DNA of 64,000 nt from Mytilisepta virgata (taxonomy: Eukaryota; Mollusca; Bivalvia; Mytilida; Mytilidae). The position numbers and the translations under genes were made by a program. Below are positions 58,013 through 64,000 of the stretch, in pieces. Location of the stretch: NCBI GenBank assembly GCA_028015205.1, contig CM051516.1:57354230-57418229 (forward strand), written 5' to 3'. Below the pieces are notes generated by a model. The model searched no databases, was not told where the DNA came from, and was given only the letters and a program-made list of their open reading frames with translations. Each line of letters starts with the position of its first letter. Position 1 is the first letter of the stretch.

Positions 58013-58566
58013 ACTCTAATTACACTACCATATTCATCCTGTTGTTTTAGGTGAAGGTTTTTGTTAGAAAAAAATAAAAGGTTAAGTGACCTGGACGGAT
58101 TTTTATCGTATGTCAGCCTTTGTTTAGCCACTATAACATAAGATTTAATGAGAGGGTTGAGCTCATGAACATATTTATATAAAAAATAAGTGACCTGTTT
58201 TTTCAATAGCTATCTGTTGTCTACCTATATATTGTTTGTATGTTTAAAGTAAGGAATAGTACGTTTATTTCGGATTTGTGGTTAGTTTTGTTGAAATTTT
58301 GACAGGTAATTTATAATGCTTGTCTTATCTGGGTTTATTTCCTGTTTAAATTGTCAGTAAAGGATGACATGCCTGTCACGGAAATGCAGGCTTTTTGTAC
58401 TATATTACTAGTGTTTAGACAGAAGATATCTAGACTAGGAATTGAACGCAGGGATGGTCATATATGATATTATAACATTTAACTGTAATGGTGATATACT
58501 TGTGTCATTACAAGTATTAAATGCACTAACAGATCATTACACACATGAAACTCGACTTTTTTACAT
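58013..58566. other. DNA just downstream of eL42
   Basis: No feature recognised between the minisatellite and the eL42 polyA signal. Confidence 0.4.
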
Positions 58567-58572
58567 TTTATT
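58567..58572 (-). terminator. eL42 polyadenylation signal
   Basis: On the minus strand the hexamer AATAAA occurs 10 bases after the eL42 stop codon. A short 3' untranslated region is usual for ribosomal protein genes. Confidence 0.6.
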
Positions 58573-58581
58573 TTCTGTCCA

Positions 58582-58602
58582 TCAAAACATGATCATCTGA
58601 CC
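58582..58602 (-). CDS. rpl36a: eL42 terminal exon
   Basis: Seven codons, GQMIMF and TGA, directly after acceptor TTTTTCAG. The usual ending is GQMIQF, so the penultimate residue is changed to Met. The very short last exon is plausible because the acceptor, frame and family ending all agree. Confidence 0.88.
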   Translation of the reverse strand, partial: GQMIMF

Positions 58603-61600
58603 CTGAAAAATAAAATAACACAGATTTTTAATAACGGAAGTGTACCGGTGATTGACTAGGGGTTCATCTTAAGAATAGATAACAAGACGTCATTGTTATG
58701 AATTAAATACAAAAATGTTTGGTACTTCTATCTTATATATGTGTTTAAATTGGTGTGGCAGAGGTGCCGATATATATTGCAGATTTTCGACAAAACTAAT
58801 AGTTTAAGCCATGTAATGTCCCGTGACATTTTTTTTTTATATCTCATCTGGCCAAAATATCTTCTTGTCTGAAGGAACTGGCGGAAATGAAACTAAACCA
58901 GGCAGAAATGGTCCACTTTAAAAATTGTGGGGAAATACTTAATATTTATTTCTCTGTTGTTGAATAGCTCAATTTTTACAAGTGATGAATATCTTGTGAA
59001 TCAGGTTGGATTAATCTCATTAAAACAAGGCTTACCGTTTATTGATATGTACACACAGATGCCACATATCATTATGAATGCTAATTTTCATTGAACTGTG
59101 CTTGTGCGTCATCAGATATTATTATAAAAGTTAACCACCTAATTTCAGGGCATGAGGAGATCTTTATATTGTGCGATTCTAAGATGAACGATGGACGTTA
59201 AGAGATGATTATTTTTAAAACTGCAACTTACACAAATTTAGACAGGCTTACATGTTATACATTTTCTACTAGTATACATGCAAAGCTTAGTTCATATGAA
59301 AATAAAGGATATGGGGTATGCATCAATGAGACAATATTCCATTAGGCTGAACACAGATGAAATGGTCTTCAGTGACAAACAAAAGTTCACATCACAAGAC
59401 AATCACATAATGATTATATCATTTGTACATACGAAATACAAATTGTATATACTTTTAATTACACACATATTTATTTCAGGAAAGTGAAACTTTTATTTTG
59501 TCGCTCTATTGTCTTAGATATTTTATGATGTTAAGGTTTTCCAGTTTGGTCTTACCTTCCTCTTCCTGTCTCCGCCTAATTCAAAATGTTTACATCTTTT
59601 AATGGGCAGCTGTTTCTTGGTTTTACACTCTGTACATTCTAGACGTAGTACAATTTTCTTTGTTGTCTTGGCCTAAAAAGAAAGTGTACATCAACAGTGA
59701 ACCGACTTCGGACGATACCTTTGTCTCCTTCTCTGTTCTTTTTATTGTTTCATAAAGCTATGTTGTCTGTGAATGAAGTTTATTTCCATTGATTGTCTGC
59801 TTCTAAAGTACTTTTCTGGTCAGATTCTTAGTATATTTAATTAGCAAATTATTTTACTATTTATGGATAAAACCTCTATGTCAAAAGCAATGAATCTGTA
59901 GCAAATATATATTGAAAAGTTACAAAATATCTAACAGAAAATAACATCATTATATGATTGAAAAAGGGGGGGTAATGCTAACGTATAGATAGAAAACTAA
60001 TGTGCGCAGTTTTAATTTTGAGTATAATATTTTTATGATTATGTCTATATGATGTTTGGTATAAATTACCTTTTTACGGAAAACAGGTTTTGTCTGACCA
60101 CCATATCCGGATTGTTTTCGATCATATCTTCTTTTTCCTGTAAAAAAAATATTGTTGATTTAAAAAAATCTAATTAATTTTCTTACGACACATAAAAAGG
60201 TGTGACATAGTTATTATAATGTCAAAATATCCATAAACACATGACACAGATAGACTGTGAGCAATATACCTCAGTCTTTACCCTTAAAAAAAAATTCTCG
60301 CAAAATTTTGTTAATTTCATTAATGCTGCAAAAATATATATCTAAAATAAATAAAATGCTCCGCTGGGCGCAGCTAGATACGACCGCAGATGTCGAACCC
60401 TGAATAGTTGGGGCAATTATGAACACAACATTCAAGCTTGATACAATACTGAATTTGGATTGTGAATAAATATTTGACACAGCATAGGTTTCTGACACAG
60501 AATGAATGTTGTCTAAGAACTTAAAAATTTTTAATTTACCTATTCAAACCATATCAGTATTATTTGTTTTTATATATAAAATCAGAAATAACCAATTTAA
60601 AATTTAAAATTGGGCACAAATATCAATTTCTTGCTATTGCGCAATACTGTGCAATTGAAAATTTCTTCAAATATTTGACACATAATAGGTTTCTGACACA
60701 GAATAACTGAAATCAAAGAACTTAGAATTGGTCATATGAGTTGAATTTATATTCAATTTTTTGCTTCTTGTGCAATACAATATGCTGTGGAGAATTGCCC
60801 CCCCCCCCCCAAAAAAAAATAATAATTTACCCCTTTTTTTAGCTTTTGTGCAATACACTATGAAGTTGCACATTGACCCCCCCCCTCCCAAAAAAAAACA
60901 AAAAACAATAAAATTTAATGTACCCCCCCTTTTTTTGCTAACAAAATTTGAAATTTTCTTTTTAATTTATGAAATATGAAATGAGAAAAAAATTACCCCC
61001 TCCCCAATTTCTCATTTACCCCCCTCTAAATTTTGTTTTCAACCCCCCCCCCCCCCCATTTCTTTATACTTTGCAACCATAACAGCCCATTTAAATACAC
61101 CATAACATATTAAAATAGAAAATGACATCATAGTCATGGAATTTGTTAATAATAAGGTTTTGATAGCAGAGCACACATATCAATTTCTTGCTATTGCACA
61201 ATACTGTGCAATTGAAAATTTCTTCAAACATTTGACACATAATAGGTTTCTGACACAGAATAACTGAAATAAAGAACTTAGAATTGGTCATATGATTTGA
61301 ATTTATATTCAATTTTTTGCTTCTTGTGCAATACAATATGCTGTGGAGAAATTCCCCCCCCCCCAAAAAAAAAATTTACCCCTTTTTTAGCTTTAATTTT
61401 GGACCCCGATTTGGACCAACTTGAAAACTGGGACAATAATAAAAAAAACTAAGTACATGTTTAGATTCAGCATATCAAAGAACCCCAAGAATTCAATTTT
61501 TGTTAAAATCAAACTAACTTTAATTTTGGACACTTTGGACCTTAATGTAGACCAATTTGAAAACGGGACCAAAAATTAAGAATCTAAATGCACGGTTAGA

Positions 61601-63030
61601 TTCGGCATATCAAAGAACCCCAATAAGTCAATTTTCGATGAAATCAAACAAAGTTTAATTTTGGACCCCGATTTGGACCAACTTGAAAACTGGGCCCATA
61701 ATAAAAAAACTAAGTACATGTTTAGATTCAGCATATCAAAGAACCCCAAGAATTCAATTTTTGTTAAAATCAAACTAAGTTTAATTTTGGACCCTTTGGA
61801 CCTTAATGTAGACCAATTTGAAAACGGGACCAAAAATTAAGAATCTAAATGCACAGTTAGATTCGGCATATCAAAGAACCCCAATACTTCAATTTTCGAT
61901 GAAATCAAACAAAGTTTAATTTTGGACCCCGATTTGGACCAACTTGAAAACTGGGCCCATAATAAAAAAACTAAGTACATGTTTAGATTCAGCATATCAA
62001 AGAACCCCAAGAATTCAATTTTTGTTAAAATCAAACTAAGTTTAATTTTGGACCCTTTGGACCTTAATGTAGACCAATTTGAAAACGGGACCAAAAATTA
62101 AGAATCTAAAGGCACGGTTAGATTCGGCATATCAAAAAACCCCAATAGTTCAATTTTCGATGAAATCAAACAAAGTTTAATTTTGGACCCTTTTGGCCCC
62201 TACTTCCTAAACTGTTGGGACCAAAACTCCCAAAAACAATCCCAACCTTCCTTTTGTGGTCATAAACCTTGTGTTAAAATTTCATAGATTTCTATTTACT
62301 TATACTAGAGTTATTGTGCGAAAACCAAGAAAAATGCTTATTGGGCCCTTTTTTGGCCCCTGATTCTTAAACTGTTGGGACCAAAACTCCCAAAATCAAT
62401 CCCAACCTTCCTTTTGTGGTCATAAACCTTGTGTTTAAATTTCATAGATTTCTATTAACATATACTAAAGTTATAGTGCGAAAACCAAATGTCTTCGGAC
62501 GACGACGCAGACGACGGACGACGACGACGACGACGACGACGCCAACGTCATACCAATATACGACCGCAAAAATTTTGCGGTCGTATAAAAACAGGTAAAT
62601 CTCCCATTTGATATCTCTTTATTTCTTGTAACACACTGAATTTTTTGTCGTTAGTTAACCATGTGTTAACCTCAGTTACATGTATATAAATCAATAACAT
62701 GACTTTCATGATTTCACCAACCAAGGGCCCACAAGGGGCATGCATTACAATAATCATTTATGATTAATTCAACATATACATGTAGTAATATGTCTTTGAC
62801 AATTAGATAGCCTGAATTGCAGACTTTTAAATAGGCACTGATTTGTAAACATATCTGAAAATTATATTGAATAACCTTAAGAATAAAATCATCTTTGCGT
62901 GTACGTTTATACATGTACCTGCAGCATACACAGAAGCTTTTCCCTTTTTGTACTGTGTCACTTTGTGAACTGTGTGTTTCCTGCAGTCCTTGTTTTTACA
63001 GAAAGTACGTCTGGTCTTTGGCACATTCAC
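58582..63030 (-). CDS. rpl36a: 60S ribosomal protein eL42 (RPL36A/RPL44), lacking only the ATG exon
   Basis: Four exons join in phase (63030-62919, 60137-60070, 59672-59556, 58602-58582) to give 105 codons, the family length once Met is added. Recognisable blocks are [64 protein letters not shown] and the terminus GQMIMF. The protein is a zinc-binding component of the large subunit near the E site; cysteines appear as Cx4C and Cx2C pairs plus C in RCKHFE. The residue after GGQTK is Pro, the form usually associated with cycloheximide sensitivity. As in other animals, ATG sits alone at the end of an upstream exon, presumably beyond the window or unrecognised. An AATAAA signal lies 10 bases past the stop. 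A composite repeat (60352-62586) fills the first visible intron. Confidence 0.95.
58603..59555. other. Last intron of eL42
   Basis: Ordinary AT-rich intron. The short introns 59673-60069 and the non-repeat edges 60138-60351 and 62587-62918 are likewise empty. Confidence 0.5.
59556..59672 (-). CDS. rpl36a: eL42 exon with second zinc half
   Basis: 117 bases, 39 codons: [20 protein letters not shown] then [19 protein letters not shown]. It contains the second CxxC and the RCKHFELGG signature. Acceptor CTTTTTAG, donor GTAAGA. Confidence 0.95.
60070..60137 (-). CDS. rpl36a: eL42 middle exon
   Basis: 68 bases encoding (G)[20 protein letters not shown] and KK, a nearly invariant block of eL42. Acceptor TTTACAG, donor GTAATT. 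Confidence 0.95.
60352..62586 (+). repeat. Composite repeat block E (single copy, 2.24 kb) in the eL42 intron
   Basis: One 5' end and one 3' hairpin, with three 261-bp tandem units (61399-62180) and two units of the second type. It is nearly the same length as block B and is probably close to the standard full-length form. Confidence 0.85.
62919..63030 (-). CDS. rpl36a: eL42 exon carrying the N-terminal zinc half
   Basis: 112 bases after acceptor ATTCTTAG, encoding [20 protein letters not shown] through KGKASVYAA plus one base. Ala replaces the usual Gln of YAQG, at the exon end. Donor GTACAT. Confidence 0.93.
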
Positions 63031-63184
63031 CTAAGAATAAAACTCAAAAAGTCAAACGTTGCCATATTCGAGACTTTTAAATTATTTAAGATTTCAAGAA
63101 AAGTCCTGTTACTTTTTTCTCTACCCAAACAAGCAAAATAATCCTTTTAATCTTTCAAGGGCTGAAAAGACACGGCGTTGAGAA
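63031..63184. other. Upstream intron of eL42
   Basis: Intron leading to the missing ATG exon. I found no convincing ATG-GT donor between 63031 and 64000. Confidence 0.4.
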
Positions 63185-63874
63185 CAAGAGGCTCAAGAGA
63201 ATCGAGCCTGTATAGCTCACCTGACAGTTCCACAATCGATCCATTTTATTTCAAGTGAAAATTGTAATGGACCTTCCATAGATGTTTCATACCAAGTATC
63301 AGTTAATTTGGCTATATGGTTTCAGAGGAGATTTTTGAAGTTTTGACCAATCAAAAATAAGAATTCATCATAGCTGCCATATTAGGTGTCCGTCACCAGG
63401 ACGAAATATGCAACTTTATAAAGGTCCTTCCACAGATGCTTCATACCAAGTTATATCTCATTTGGCTTTGCGGTTTCAGAATATATATTTTTTTTAATTT
63501 TGACCAATCAAAAATAAGAATTCATCATGACGGCCATTTAAATTTTTTGACCGGAACAAAATATGCAAAATTTATAAGGTCCTTCCATGGATGCTTCATA
63601 CCAAGTTTACGCTCATTTGGCTTTGCGGTTTTAGAGAAGACTATTTTTGAAATTTTGACCAATCAGAAATAAGAATTCATCATGGCGGCCATATTAGTTG
63701 TCCGACCGGAATGACATATGCAAACTTTATAAAGATGCTTCATACCAAGTTTCAGTTCATTTGGCCTAGAGGTTTCAGAGGAGAAGACCAAAATGTAAAA
63801 GTTTACAGACGGACGACGGACACCAAGTGATGACAAAAGCTCACATGGCCCTTTGGGCCAGGTGAGGTAAAAAG
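63185..63874 (+). repeat. AAGAGGCTC-family copy 6
   Basis: Begins AACAAGAGGCTCAAGAGAAT and ends TGGCCCTTTGGGCCAGGTGA. Three internal units of about 135 bp contain ATGGCGGCCAT-like cores and GACCAATCAAAAATAAGAAT. Confidence 0.7.
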
Positions 63875-64000
63875 TAAAAAACAAGAAAACTCCACTGGGA
63901 AAAAACAAAAGAACAGTTTACATTGCACAAGTGAACCGATGGAGTTCATTTCTCGATGAACGATGTCAATGTAGGGACAGTAGTCCTATTATTACAAGTA

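Noticed and set aside
61576..62094. Repeated 85-codon minus-strand frames ([20 protein letters not shown]...)
   Set aside because: They recur in every copy of the 258-261-bp tandem unit, change length with unit boundaries, and have no splice, domain or codon signal. They are open by chance within a repeat.

Overview
The window is nuclear DNA of an animal, very probably a marine bivalve of the mussel type. It is AT-rich, its genes are split by long introns with GT..AG borders, and it is full of interspersed repeats that I recognise from memory as abundant in bivalve genomes. No database search was possible, so the taxon is an inference.

Three host genes can be supported. (1) A long minus-strand gene runs from a start codon at 42178 to beyond the left edge. 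I assembled 15 coding exons whose splice phases all agree and which give 725 uninterrupted codons. The protein has an acidic N-terminus, a four-or-more-cysteine zinc-ribbon-like segment, a von Willebrand factor A (VWA) domain with a complete metal-binding (MIDAS) site, a basic C-terminal region and an RS-dipeptide tail. The overall look is like the zinc finger plus trunk of Sec23/Sec24. (2) A minus-strand gene for ribosomal protein eL42 (RPL36A/RPL44) lies at 58.6-63.0 kb. It is complete except for the exon that carries the initiator ATG. (3) A small plus-strand gene at 55.4 kb encodes a secreted 104-residue protein with eight cysteines after its signal peptide.

Most of the rest is mobile DNA, much of it inside the introns of gene 1. 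Five blocks (3.4-11.5, 23.3-25.6, 35.9-39.6, 42.9-46.9 and 60.4-62.6 kb) belong to one composite repeat family with a fixed 5' end and a fixed 3' hairpin. Nine 5' ends and nine 3' ends occur, ordered like balanced parentheses, so copies are nested within copies. A second family (hairpin AGGCTC..GAGCCT at the 5' end, GTGAGCTAAAA at the 3' end) occurs at least six times. Three degenerate LINE fragments (25.6, 29.5 and 51.6-52.4 kb), two tRNA-derived SINEs with clear target duplications, a TTAA-flanked MITE and several foldback elements are also present.

Layout: 0-2 kb, last visible exon of gene 1 and a repeat copy; 2-12 kb, triple-nested repeat block; 12-22 kb, exons 8-14 with simple and tandem repeats; 23-31 kb, repeat block, two LINE fragments and exon 7; 31.8-42.2 kb, exons 1-6 with a double-nested block; 42.9-58 kb, intergenic repeats, LINE and SINEs, and the cysteine-rich gene; 58.6-63 kb, eL42 with a repeat block in its second visible intron; 63.2-63.9 kb, another repeat copy. 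The genes do not form a functional unit that I can see.
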